Notes under the pieces: generated by a model
The model's database searches: none
What the model was told of the DNA's origin: nothing
What the model saw: the letters and a program-made list of their open reading frames with translations, nothing else
Shown here: positions 1 to 6,858 of the stretch, one piece after another
Layout of the letters: the number at the start of each line of letters is the position of its first letter
How positions within the stretch are numbered: position 1 is the first letter of the stretch
Program-made: the position numbers and the translations under genes
Origin: Azoarcus sp.
Lineage (GTDB): Bacteria > Pseudomonadota > Gammaproteobacteria > Burkholderiales > Rhodocyclaceae
Direction of reading: 5' to 3'
DNA: 15,625 bases
NCBI GenBank assembly: GCA_023230755.1
Contig: JALNWS010000090.1
Span: 1-15,625, forward strand

Positions 1-5
1 CCTCC
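1..5 (-). promoter_or_regulatory. Shine-Dalgarno sequence of a gene beyond the left edge
   Basis: On the minus strand the last five bases before the window edge read GGAGG, a perfect Shine-Dalgarno core. They lie about 40 bases downstream of a leftward promoter. The start codon would fall just outside the window. In related betaproteobacteria a peptidyl-prolyl isomerase gene (ppiD/surA type) often follows hupB, so that is the likely owner. This is an inference, because none of its coding sequence is visible. Confidence 0.4.
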
Positions 6-46
6 ACCCCGTTTCGCCAACTGCGTTTCGCGGTGAAGAGGTGCGC

Positions 47-74
47 ATTATAGACACCTCAGAAAGTTCGTCAA
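47..74 (-). promoter_or_regulatory. Sigma-70 promoter reading out of the left edge
   Basis: On the minus strand a -35 box TTGACG (69-74) and a perfect -10 box TATAAT (47-52) are separated by 16 bases. A GC-rich discriminator (GCGC) follows the -10 box, as seen at growth-rate or stringently controlled promoters. The start site would be near position 40, giving a leader of about 40 bases before the GGAGG at the window edge. The -10 box is bracketed by a perfect 6-base inverted repeat, GAGGTG (38-43) and CACCTC (55-60). A further CACCT lies at 75-79. These could form an operator. Confidence 0.6.
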
Positions 75-131
75 CACCTAAATTTCAGATTGTTGAAACA
101 AACCACCCTGCAAGACCTAGTACAACTTTGC

Positions 132-166
132 AGAAAAGAAAAAGTCAGCTGCGTGCAGCTGACTTT
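132..166 (-). terminator. Intrinsic terminator after tRNA-Val
   Basis: A perfect 12-base inverted repeat, AAAGTCAGCTGC (141-152) and GCAGCTGACTTT (155-166), is separated by only two bases, so the apical pairs must open to form the loop. On the minus strand it is followed by a T-rich tract (complement of 132-145, TTTTTCTTTTCT). It lies 14 bases beyond the CCA end of the tRNA. This is a textbook rho-independent terminator for the leftward hupB-tRNA transcript. The A-rich tract on the other side (132-145) also precedes the stem on the plus strand, but no T tract follows there, so it acts leftward. Confidence 0.85.
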
Positions 167-179
167 CCCCAAATTCTAC

Positions 180-255
180 TGGTGGGTGCTGACGGGGTCG
201 AACCGCCGACATTCGCCTTGTAAGGGCGACGCTCTACCAACTGAGCTAAGCACCC
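180..255 (-). tRNA. tRNA-Val (anticodon TAC)
   Basis: This is a complete 76-base tRNA gene with an encoded CCA end (complement of 180-182). The 7-base acceptor stem GGGTGCT pairs with AGCACCC. A D-arm with TAGCTCAGTTGGTAGAGC, an anticodon stem TCGCC/GGCGA with loop CTTACAA, and a T-arm with GGTTCGA are all present. The anticodon TAC (complement of 220-222) reads valine GTA and other GTN codons. The gene lies 41 bases downstream of the hupB stop with no recognisable promoter between them, and a strong terminator follows, so the tRNA is probably processed from the hupB transcript. Confidence 0.97.
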
Positions 256-256
256 G

Positions 257-289
257 CACTGGAGCAGCGAAGGTGCTGTCTGCTCAGTG
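257..289 (-). other. Hairpin between hupB and tRNA-Val
   Basis: CACTGGAGCAG (257-267) pairs with CTGCTCAGTG (280-289) through 10 base pairs with one bulged base and a 12-base loop. No T tract follows on the minus strand, so it is not a convincing terminator. It sits directly against the mature 5' end of the tRNA. It could stabilise the hupB mRNA 3' end or affect 5' processing by RNase P. The role is inferred; only the inverted repeat is seen. Confidence 0.45.
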
Positions 290-296
290 AAGTCCG

Positions 297-569
297 CTAG
301 TTTACCGAATCTTTCAAACCTTTTCCAGCTCTAAATTTAGGAACTTTCGCCGCATTGATCTTGATGTTCTTTCCGGTGCGGGGGTTGCGGCCTGTTCTTG
401 CCGCGCGATCTCCAACATAGAAGGTACCGAAACCGACCAGGGTAACGGTGTCTTCCTGCTTGAGCGCTTGTTTGACGGAATCGATTGTCGCATCGAGCGC
501 TTTGCCAGCCGCTGCCTTGGAGATGTCGGCATTCTTGGCGATTGCGTCGATCAGTTCGGATTTGTTCAC
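297..569 (-). CDS. hupB: DNA-binding protein HU-beta
   Basis: This encodes a 90-residue HU-family histone-like protein that bends and compacts DNA in the nucleoid, usually as a dimer. The family signature is complete: N-terminal NKSELIDAIAKNADISKAAA helices, the GFGTF turn, and the DNA-binding arm GRNPRTGKNIKI followed by PKFRAGKGLKDSVN. The start is GTG (567-569), chosen because HU proteins begin M-N-K-S-E-L and because GAAGGGGG (576-583) lies 6 bases upstream as ribosome binding site. The frame stays open upstream to an ATG at 660-662, but that extra peptide has no HU homology and falls in the leader. The gene follows lon with a promoter of its own and is followed by tRNA-Val. Confidence 0.95.
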   Translation of the reverse strand: MNKSELIDAIAKNADISKAAAGKALDATIDSVKQALKQEDTVTLVGFGTFYVGDRAARTGRNPRTGKNIKINAAKVPKFRAGKGLKDSVN

Positions 570-673
570 TTCTAGCCCCCTTCTGGTGTGGAACGCGATA
601 GAAATAACCTGGCCAAACCCAGAAAAGGCGTGTCTTCCGGCGCCCCCTCTGTCGTCCTGCATAATCTGAGGTC

Positions 674-703
674 TTTATAGCGTGAGCAATTCCACAGTGT
701 CAA
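674..703 (-). promoter_or_regulatory. hupB sigma-70 promoter
   Basis: On the minus strand a perfect -35 box TTGACA (698-703) and a -10 box TATAAA (674-679) are spaced by 18 bases. The start site would be near 667, giving a leader of about 98 bases before the hupB GTG codon. The -35 box overlaps the end of the hairpin that lies downstream of lon, so lon termination and hupB initiation share sequence. Confidence 0.75.
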
Positions 704-743
704 GGCGCACTGCAGCGTGCTTTCGCCGCTCTCAGTGCGCCTT
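702..743 (-). terminator. Possible lon 3' hairpin (no T tract)
   Basis: A perfect 11-base inverted repeat, AAGGCGCACTG (702-712) and CAGTGCGCCTT (733-743), has a 20-base loop and lies 27 bases past the lon stop codon. On the minus strand it is followed by GACACT rather than a run of T, so it is not a standard intrinsic terminator. It may protect the lon mRNA 3' end or cause only partial termination, allowing lon-hupB read-through. Confidence 0.4.
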
Positions 744-770
744 GTAGGTGGGGCGAGGCAAATCGCCGGA

Positions 771-3185
771 TCAGTGCGCGCGCAACCCCTTGGTCGCCGC
801 GGGCGTTTCTTCTGCCGGCGTTACCGTTGTCGAAGGCTTATCCGGAAGAGGTTCAGGATTGCGTTCCAGGGCAAGTTCGAGCACCTGATCAATCCATCTC
901 ACGGGAATGATCTCGATCGCATTCTTGATGTTGTCAGGAATCTCAACCAGATCCTTGACGTTTTCTTCAGGAATCAGCGCACGCCCGATACCACCCCGTA
1001 CCGCAGCAAGCAGCTTTTCCTTCAGACCGCCAATTGGCAGCACCTCACCCCGCAACGTAATCTCACCCGTCATGGCGACGTCGCAACATACCGGAATGCC
1101 CGTCAGCACGGACACCAGTGCCGTTGTGATTGCACTGCCCGCAGACGGTCCGTCCTTGGGAATGGCTCCCTCCGGCAAGTGAATGTGGATGTCACTCTTC
1201 TGGTAGAAATCGTCTTCGATGCCGAGCGACCGGGCGCGCTTGCGCACGACCGACAGCGCAGCCTGAATGGACTCCTGCATGACTTCACCGAGCTTGCCCG
1301 TCGTCATCACCTTACCCTTACCCGGCAGTACGACAGCTTCGACCGTCAGCAACTCGCCGCCAACTTCAGTCCATGCGAGCCCCGTGACCTGACCCACCTG
1401 GTTCTGCTTTTCTGCAATCCCGAAGCTGTACTTGCGCACACCAAGGTACTTGTCGAGGTTCTTGGCATTCACAACGATCTTGCTGCTGCGCGAACGAAGC
1501 ACCAATGCCTTCACGACCTTGCGACAGATCTTTGAGATCTCGCGCTCCATGCTGCGCACACCGGCTTCGCGGGTGTAGTAACGGCACACGTCGCGCAGAG
1601 CGTCTTCGGTAACCGACAGCTCTTCTGCCTTGAGACCGTTGTTCTTCATTTGCTTGGGCAACAGATAACGCAGGGAAATATTCACCTTTTCATCTTCGGT
1701 GTAACCCGACAGGCGAATGACTTCCATACGATCGAGCAAGGGCGCCGGGATGTTCAGCGTATTCGCGGTCGCAACGAACATCACGTCAGACAGATCGAAA
1801 TCGACCTCGACGTAATGATCCTGGAACGTGTGGTTCTGTTCCGGATCAAGCACTTCAAGCAGTGCAGATGACGGGTCGCCACGGAAGTCCATACCCAGCT
1901 TGTCGACCTCATCCAGCAGAAACAGCGGGTTCTTCACCCCGACCTTGTTCATGTTCTGCAGAATCTTGCCCGGCATCGAACCGATGTAGGTCCGACGATG
2001 ACCGCGAATCTCGGCCTCATCGCGCACACCACCAAGCGCCATGCGCACGAACTTGCGATTGGTTGCCTTCGCAATCGACTGGCCGAGCGAGGTCTTGCCC
2101 ACACCGGGAGGACCGACGAGGCACAGGATCGGCGCTTTGACCTTGTCTACGCGTTGCTGCACGGCAAGGTATTCAAGGATACGTTCCTTGACCCGCTCGA
2201 GACCGTAGTGATCCTTATCGAGGACTTTCTCGGCTTCTCCGAGATCCTTGCTGACGCGCGACTTCTTCTTCCACGGCAGGCCGATCATGATGTCGATGTA
2301 GTTACGCACCACGGTGGCTTCTGCAGACATCGGCGACATCAGGCGCAGCTTCTTGAACTCGGCCTGAGCCTTGGCAAGTGCCTCCTTGGGCATGCCGGCA
2401 GTCTTGATCTTCTTGTCCATCTCCTCGAGATCGGCACCTTCCTCGCCTTCCCCGAGCTCTTTTTGAATCGCCTTGACCTGCTCGTTCAGGTAATACTCGC
2501 GCTGGCTCTTCTCCATCTGGCGCTTGACGCGGCCACGGATGCGCTTTTCCACCTGAAGGATATCGAGTTCAGTCTCGAGCTGTGAGAGCAGCTTGTCGAG
2601 GCGCTCATTGACGTCGAACATCTCCAGCACTTCCTGCTTTTGCTCGAGCTTGAGCGGCAGGTGAGCGGCGATGGTGTCGGCCAGGCGACCCGGCTCGTCG
2701 ATACCGGCCAGAGACGTAAGAATCTCGGGCGGAATCTTCTTGTTCAGCTTCACGTACTGGTCAAACTGAGCAATGATTGCCCGGCGCATGGCCTCGACTT
2801 CGGTGTTGTCGACCTCGGACAGTGGCACCGGCGTGGCCTTGGCTACGAACAGGTGACGCAGGTCGTCCACGGAATCGATACGCGCGCGCTGCAGCCCTTC
2901 GACCAGCACCTTGATGGTACCGTCGGGCAGCTTGAGCATTTGCAGGATGTTGGCGACACAGCCAATGTCGTAGAGGTCTTCGATCGAAGGTTCGTCCTTG
3001 GCGGCCGACTTCTGGGCGACGAGCAGAATACTCTTGCCCGCCTCCATCGCGTTCTCAAGTGCCTTGATCGATTTGGGCCGCCCCACGAAGAGCGGGATGA
3101 CCATGTGCGGGAAGACCACTACGTCGCGCAGCGGCAGTAGCGGCAGTTCCATTTGCTCATTGGGGAGGTCAGCAGGACCCGACAT
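771..3185 (-). CDS. lon: ATP-dependent Lon protease
   Basis: This encodes an 804-residue cytoplasmic AAA+ serine protease that degrades misfolded proteins and short-lived regulators. Order of domains: the N-terminal LON substrate domain (about 12-205), a coiled-coil stretch (about 205-310), the AAA+ module with Walker A GPPGVGKT (358-365) and Walker B LFLLDEVDK (421-429), and the protease domain (about 590-775). The catalytic serine is S681 in PKDGPSAG. The partner lysine is K724 in GGLKEKL, 43 residues away as in E. coli Lon (S679/K722). A roughly 28-residue Pro/Thr-rich tail ends the protein. The ATG is preceded by AGGAAGGA (3194-3201) at 8 bases. A sigma-32-like promoter lies upstream, consistent with heat-shock control. 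Length is normal and no motif is missing. Confidence 0.98.
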   Translation of the reverse strand: MSGPADLPNEQMELPLLPLRDVVVFPHMVIPLFVGRPKSIKALENAMEAGKSILLVAQKSAAKDEPSIEDLYDIGCVANILQMLKLPDGTIKVLVEGLQRARIDSVDDLRHLFVAKATPVPLSEVDNTEVEAMRRAIIAQFDQYVKLNKKIPPEILTSLAGIDEPGRLADTIAAHLPLKLEQKQEVLEMFDVNERLDKLLSQLETELDILQVEKRIRGRVKRQMEKSQREYYLNEQVKAIQKELGEGEEGADLEEMDKKIKTAGMPKEALAKAQAEFKKLRLMSPMSAEATVVRNYIDIMIGLPWKKKSRVSKDLGEAEKVLDKDHYGLERVKERILEYLAVQQRVDKVKAPILCLVGPPGVGKTSLGQSIAKATNRKFVRMALGGVRDEAEIRGHRRTYIGSMPGKILQNMNKVGVKNPLFLLDEVDKLGMDFRGDPSSALLEVLDPEQNHTFQDHYVEVDFDLSDVMFVATANTLNIPAPLLDRMEVIRLSGYTEDEKVNISLRYLLPKQMKNNGLKAEELSVTEDALRDVCRYYTREAGVRSMEREISKICRKVVKALVLRSRSSKIVVNAKNLDKYLGVRKYSFGIAEKQNQVGQVTGLAWTEVGGELLTVEAVVLPGKGKVMTTGKLGEVMQESIQAALSVVRKRARSLGIEDDFYQKSDIHIHLPEGAIPKDGPSAGSAITTALVSVLTGIPVCCDVAMTGEITLRGEVLPIGGLKEKLLAAVRGGIGRALIPEENVKDLVEIPDNIKNAIEIIPVRWIDQVLELALERNPEPLPDKPSTTVTPAEETPAATKGLRAH

Positions 3186-3201
3186 TTATATATTCCTTCC
3201 T

Positions 3202-3233
3202 AAAAGGGTCACACCCATATGTGGGCGCGACCC
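3202..3233 (-). terminator. clpX terminator / lon leader hairpin
   Basis: On the minus strand GGGTCGCGCCCA (3222-3233) pairs with TGGGTGTGACCC (3206-3217) over 12 positions with two G-T wobbles and a 4-base loop. It is followed by TTTT (3202-3205). It lies 28 bases past the clpX stop and directly before the lon ribosome binding site. Its short T run suggests an intermediate-strength terminator. The loop and one arm coincide with the -10 element of the lon heat-shock promoter. Confidence 0.6.
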
Positions 3234-3244
3234 GGGAATTCAAG
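3217..3244 (-). promoter_or_regulatory. Sigma-32-like heat-shock promoter of lon
   Basis: On the minus strand CTTGAA (3239-3244) matches the core of the RpoH -35 element. CCACATAT (3217-3224) matches the RpoH -10 consensus CCCCATNT with one mismatch. The spacing is 14 bases, within the usual range. The predicted start lies near 3209, about 24 bases before the lon ATG and upstream of its ribosome binding site. Lon is a known member of the heat-shock regulon in proteobacteria, which supports the call. Confidence 0.6.
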
Positions 3245-3261
3245 TGGCGGGCTGTAGGGCG

Positions 3262-4530
3262 TCAGTTCGAGCCGGAAACCTTTTGCTGATCAGCATAGAT
3301 CAGCAGCGGCTTGGCGCCCTCCTCGATGGTGCCCTCATCGATAACGACCTTGCTGACACCTTCCAGAGTAGGCAGGTCATACATGATGTCGAGCAACGCA
3401 GCCTCAAGAATGGAGCGCAAACCACGAGCGCCCGTCTTGCGCCGGATAGCCTTACGTGCCACGGCATGCAAGGCCGCAGCGCGGATCTCGAGTTCAACAC
3501 CCTCCATCGAGAACAGCTTCTGGTACTGTTTCACCAGTGCGTTCTTCGGTTCAACGAGGATTTTGATCAGTGCTTCCTCGTCAAGTTCCTGCAGGGTCGC
3601 AACGACCGGCAGACGACCAATAAGCTCGGGAATCAGGCCAAACTTGATCAGATCCTCGGGCTCAACCTGACGGAACGCCTCGGTAACACTTCTCGATTCG
3701 CTACTTCTGACTTCGGCACCGAAGCCGATTCCAACCTTCTCCGTGCGGTTGCGAATGACCTTGTCCAGCCCGTCGAACGCCCCGCCGCAGATGAACAGCA
3801 CATTGGTCGTGTCGACCTGAACGAAGTCCTGGTTCGGATGCTTGCGCCCGCCCTGGGGCGGAATCGACGCAACAGTGCCTTCGACCAGCTTCAGCAGCGC
3901 CTGCTGCACGCCTTCGCCCGAAACGTCACGGGTGATGGAGGGGTTGTCGGACTTGCGCGAAATCTTGTCGATCTCGTCAATATAGACAATACCCTGCTGT
4001 GCCTTGTCGACGTCGTAGTCGCACTTCTGCAGCAACTTCTGGATGATGTTTTCGACGTCCTCGCCGACGTAACCTGCTTCGGTCAGGGTGGTGGCATCCG
4101 CCATCACGAACGGGACGTTGAGCAGACGCGCGAGGGTCTGTGCCAGCAAGGTCTTGCCTGAACCCGTGGGGCCGATCAGCAGGATGTTGCTCTTGGAGAG
4201 TTCGACCTCGTCCTTGCTGTCGCTCAGGTGACGCAGGCGCTTGTAGTGGTTGTACACCGCCACCGACAGATTGCGCTTGGCCTTCGACTGGCCAATCACG
4301 TACTGATCAAGGATGTCGCAGATTTCCTGCGGCGTGGGTAGTGAGCCCTTGACGTTCTCGCCGCCAGCATCGCCCGCGATCTCTTCGCGGATGATGTCGT
4401 TGCACAACTCGATGCATTCGTCGCAAATGAAGACGGATGGACCGGCGATCAGCTTGCGCACTTCGTGCTGACTTTTGCCACAAAACGAGCAGTACAGCAG
4501 CTTTTCGCCGCCCGTCTTCTTTTCCGACAT
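3262..4530 (-). CDS. clpX: ClpX, ATPase subunit of ClpXP protease
   Basis: This encodes a 422-residue AAA+ unfoldase that recognises tagged or native substrates, unfolds them and feeds them to ClpP. The N-terminal zinc-binding domain carries C14, C17, C36 and C39. Walker A is GPTGSGKT (120-127) and Walker B is IVYIDEIDK (181-189). The pore loop GYVGED (153-158), the RKH loop (229-231), the IGF loop that docks on ClpP (268-270) and the sensor-2 motif GARGLRS (367-373) are all intact. The start ATG has AGGAGAA (4537-4543) 6 bases upstream. It begins 16 bases after the clpP stop, so the two are surely cotranscribed. Length matches the family. Confidence 0.98.
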   Translation of the reverse strand: MSEKKTGGEKLLYCSFCGKSQHEVRKLIAGPSVFICDECIELCNDIIREEIAGDAGGENVKGSLPTPQEICDILDQYVIGQSKAKRNLSVAVYNHYKRLRHLSDSKDEVELSKSNILLIGPTGSGKTLLAQTLARLLNVPFVMADATTLTEAGYVGEDVENIIQKLLQKCDYDVDKAQQGIVYIDEIDKISRKSDNPSITRDVSGEGVQQALLKLVEGTVASIPPQGGRKHPNQDFVQVDTTNVLFICGGAFDGLDKVIRNRTEKVGIGFGAEVRSSESRSVTEAFRQVEPEDLIKFGLIPELIGRLPVVATLQELDEEALIKILVEPKNALVKQYQKLFSMEGVELEIRAAALHAVARKAIRRKTGARGLRSILEAALLDIMYDLPTLEGVSKVVIDEGTIEEGAKPLLIYADQQKVSGSN

Positions 4531-4546
4531 GATCTGTTCTCCTGGT

Positions 4547-5185
4547 TCAGGTATCGGCGCGGCTGGTGAGCACCTTGTCTACGAGGCCATATTCGACGGC
4601 TTTCGTCGCCGACATGAAATTGTCGCGATCCGTATCCTTCTCGATCTGATCGAGTGGCTGCCCGGTATGCTTGGCCAGCATGTCGTTCAGACGCGCCCGC
4701 AGGAACAGGATCTCGCGCGCATGAATCTCGATATCAGAGGCCTGCCCCTGAAATCCGCCCAGCGGCTGGTGAATCATCACGCGTGAATTGGGCAGCGTGA
4801 AGCGCTTGCCCTTTTCGCCTGCAGCAAGCAGGAACGCGCCCATGCTGGCGGCCTGCCCGATGCAAAGCGTGCTGACGTTCGGCTTGATGAACTGCATGGT
4901 GTCGTAGATCGCCATGCCTGCCGTCACCGAACCGCCGGGGGAGTTGATATAAAAATAGATGTCCTTGTCCGGATTTTCCGACTCAAGGAAAAGCAGCTGA
5001 GCCACGATCACGTTGGCCGTTGTGTCATTGACCGGACCGACGAGGAACACCACCCGCTCCTTCAGAAGGCGCGAATAGATGTCGTAGGCACGCTCGCCGC
5101 GCCCACTCTGCTCGACAACCATCGGAACCAAGCCAAGACCTACCGGGTTCCATTCACTGCTGTGCTGGGGTGTTCCGTTCATCAT
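4547..5185 (-). CDS. clpP: ClpP, proteolytic subunit of ClpXP
   Basis: This encodes a 212-residue serine protease subunit forming the two-ring 14-mer that partners ClpX (and ClpA). The catalytic triad is S114 (in GQAASMGAF), H139 (in VMIHQP) and D188 (in DTDRDNF), with spacings identical to E. coli ClpP. By comparison with E. coli, self-processing should remove about 17 residues just before GLVPMV. The sequence begins Met-Met, so the start may be at 5185 or at the next codon (5182). The upstream ribosome site is weak (GAGAGAGCGAG). The gene starts 19 bases after the tig stop and is followed by clpX after 16 bases, an operon arrangement. Confidence 0.97.
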   Translation of the reverse strand: MMNGTPQHSSEWNPVGLGLVPMVVEQSGRGERAYDIYSRLLKERVVFLVGPVNDTTANVIVAQLLFLESENPDKDIYFYINSPGGSVTAGMAIYDTMQFIKPNVSTLCIGQAASMGAFLLAAGEKGKRFTLPNSRVMIHQPLGGFQGQASDIEIHAREILFLRARLNDMLAKHTGQPLDQIEKDTDRDNFMSATKAVEYGLVDKVLTSRADT

Positions 5186-5204
5186 TACTCGCTCTCTCGC
5201 GACC

Positions 5205-6509
5205 TCAGGCCGCGTTGCCCATCAATTCATCAAAAGCGACCGGCTTGTCGGTGGTCTGGGCCTGCGATGCCACCCAAGCCACGACGTTGTCTTCGATCAC
5301 CACGGCTTCAGCCTGCGCCAGACGATCCGGCTGGGCGTAATACCAGCGTACCAGTTCAGACGGATCTTCGTAACTCTCGGCCATTTCCTCAACCAGCGTG
5401 CGAATCTGCTCGGGTTTGGCGTGCAGTTCCTTGGCCTTTACCAACTCGGCCATGATCAGGCCCAGCTTGACTCGACGTACGGCCTGCTCTGCGAACCAGG
5501 CGGGTTCGACCGGAATGTCCTTGGTCTGCATGCCACGTGCTTCCAGATCACGCTTGGCGTTCTCGGCCAACTGGCTCGACTCGGCCTCGACGAGTGCCTT
5601 GGGCACATCGATCGGGGTCACTTCGATCAGGGCGTTCATGACCTGTTCCTTGATCTTGGCCTGGATCCGACGCTTCACTTCACGGGTCAGGTTGGTGCGG
5701 ACTTCGTCGCGCAGCTTGCTGACATCACCGTCGGCTACACCCAGCGCCTTGGCGAAATCGCTGTCAACAGCCGGCAGCACCGGAGCTTCGACCTTCTTCA
5801 CGGTAACTTCAAACTGAACGGTCTGACCAGCCAGATGCTTGGCGTGATAGTCCTCGGGGAAAGTCATGTCGAAGGTCTTGGCTTCACCCGCCTTCAGACC
5901 GGTCACCGCCGTTTCGAAATCCTTGAGCATCGAGCCTGCGCCGATGACGAAGGGGAAGTCTTCCGCCTGCCCACCGTCAAACAGCTCACCGTCCTTGCGA
6001 CCGGCGAAGTCGATCACCACGCGATCACCTTCGGCAGCGGCGCGATCGGCCAGTTCGAACGAAGTGCGCTGCTTGCGCAGCACATCGATGGTCTTGTCGA
6101 CTTCGGCGTCGCCCACTTCCAGAGCGGGACGCTCGATCGTCTGTGTGGACAGATCGCCCGAAACCACTTCCGGGTACACCTCGAACACGGCGCTGAACTC
6201 GAGCACTTCGGCGTTCGATGCTTCCTTGGGCTCGATGCGCGGATAACCTGCAACGCGCAGGTTCTGTTCGCGCACGGCATTGCCAAACGCCTTTTCTACA
6301 GCAGCACCAATGGCTTCGGAGCGCGCTTGCGGCTCGTAGCTCTGGGCAACGATCTTCATCGGCACCTTGCCCGGACGGAAACCAGGCATTTTTACGGTGC
6401 GTGCCAGCTTCTTGAGGCGCGCGTCAACTTCCTTGTTGATTTCCGCCATGGCGACGGACATATCGATACGGCGCTCCAGCGAGCTTGGGGTTTCCTGGTT
6501 GGTCTGCAT
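5205..6509 (-). CDS. tig: Trigger factor
   Basis: This encodes a 434-residue ribosome-associated chaperone and peptidyl-prolyl isomerase that meets nascent chains at the exit tunnel. The ribosome-binding signature GFRPGKVP is at 43-50 in the N-terminal domain (about 1-120). The FKBP-type isomerase domain spans about 161-242, and the helical C-terminal chaperone domain about 245-420. The start fits the family (MQTN...LERR). A short AGGA (6518-6521) lies 8 bases upstream. The gene is the first of the tig-clpP-clpX unit, with an apparently long leader if the TAGAAT box at 6618-6623 is its -10 element. Confidence 0.97.
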   Translation of the reverse strand: MQTNQETPSSLERRIDMSVAMAEINKEVDARLKKLARTVKMPGFRPGKVPMKIVAQSYEPQARSEAIGAAVEKAFGNAVREQNLRVAGYPRIEPKEASNAEVLEFSAVFEVYPEVVSGDLSTQTIERPALEVGDAEVDKTIDVLRKQRTSFELADRAAAEGDRVVIDFAGRKDGELFDGGQAEDFPFVIGAGSMLKDFETAVTGLKAGEAKTFDMTFPEDYHAKHLAGQTVQFEVTVKKVEAPVLPAVDSDFAKALGVADGDVSKLRDEVRTNLTREVKRRIQAKIKEQVMNALIEVTPIDVPKALVEAESSQLAENAKRDLEARGMQTKDIPVEPAWFAEQAVRRVKLGLIMAELVKAKELHAKPEQIRTLVEEMAESYEDPSELVRWYYAQPDRLAQAEAVVIEDNVVAWVASQAQTTDKPVAFDELMGNAA

Positions 6510-6858
6510 TCAATCAATCCTGAGAAGTCAAAAATACGGCCGGCCGAGCATTCCGCCCTGAGTGCTTTCCTACAATCAGGTACACGGTGTGGCCGACTTG
6601 TTCCAAACGAAACGAAGATTCTAACACAGGGGCAGGGCCTTCCTTCCAGCACCCGCAAAGGGTCAGAATGCACGTGGAACAGTGAAAAAATGCACGCTCA
6701 CAGGCGGAACTCGCAGAGTACCGTGGCCTCTCAGGTATGAGCATGCTGCTTGCAACAACCCGGAATAAGCAGGATCAGTGCCAGGAAGCAATCTACGGAA
6801 GTGAAATCGACGGAATTGAGTCAGGTCAGTACGACCCAATCGACAAGGAGACGTCCCG
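6510..6858. other. Divergent tig/prkA intergenic region
   Basis: These 349 bases separate leftward tig from rightward prkA and must hold both control regions. The tig side contains a TTAGAATC box on the minus strand. The prkA side shows no good sigma-70 promoter. A partial sigma-54-like element GAGCAT-N5-TTGCA has the correct GC (-12) and spacing but AG instead of the near-invariant GG at -24. A self-complementary CGGCCGGCCG lies at about 6538-6547. Small frames crossing the region look like chance and show no recognisable protein. Confidence 0.6.
6617..6624 (-). promoter_or_regulatory. Possible -10 element of tig
   Basis: TTAGAATC on the minus strand contains TAGAAT (6618-6623), a one-mismatch sigma-70 -10 box. 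The hexamer 17 bases upstream (GAAGGA) is a poor -35 box, so the call rests on the -10 box and on similar boxes before nnr and nadC. The predicted leader would be about 100 bases. A second, closer promoter cannot be excluded. Confidence 0.35.

Noticed and set aside
2998..4161. Long rightward open frame (387 codons) across lon and clpX
   Set aside because: It is antisense to two well-supported genes, has no recognisable domain, and such shadow frames are common in GC-rich coding DNA.
6510..6660. Sigma-32 promoter for tig
   Set aside because: GTTTGGAAC on the minus strand vaguely recalls CTTGAA, but no CCCCAT-like -10 element follows at the right distance.
5421..6740. Long rightward open frame (439 codons) opposite tig
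   Set aside because: It mirrors tig codon by codon, shows no known motif, and has no ribosome site. It is a GC-driven antisense shadow.
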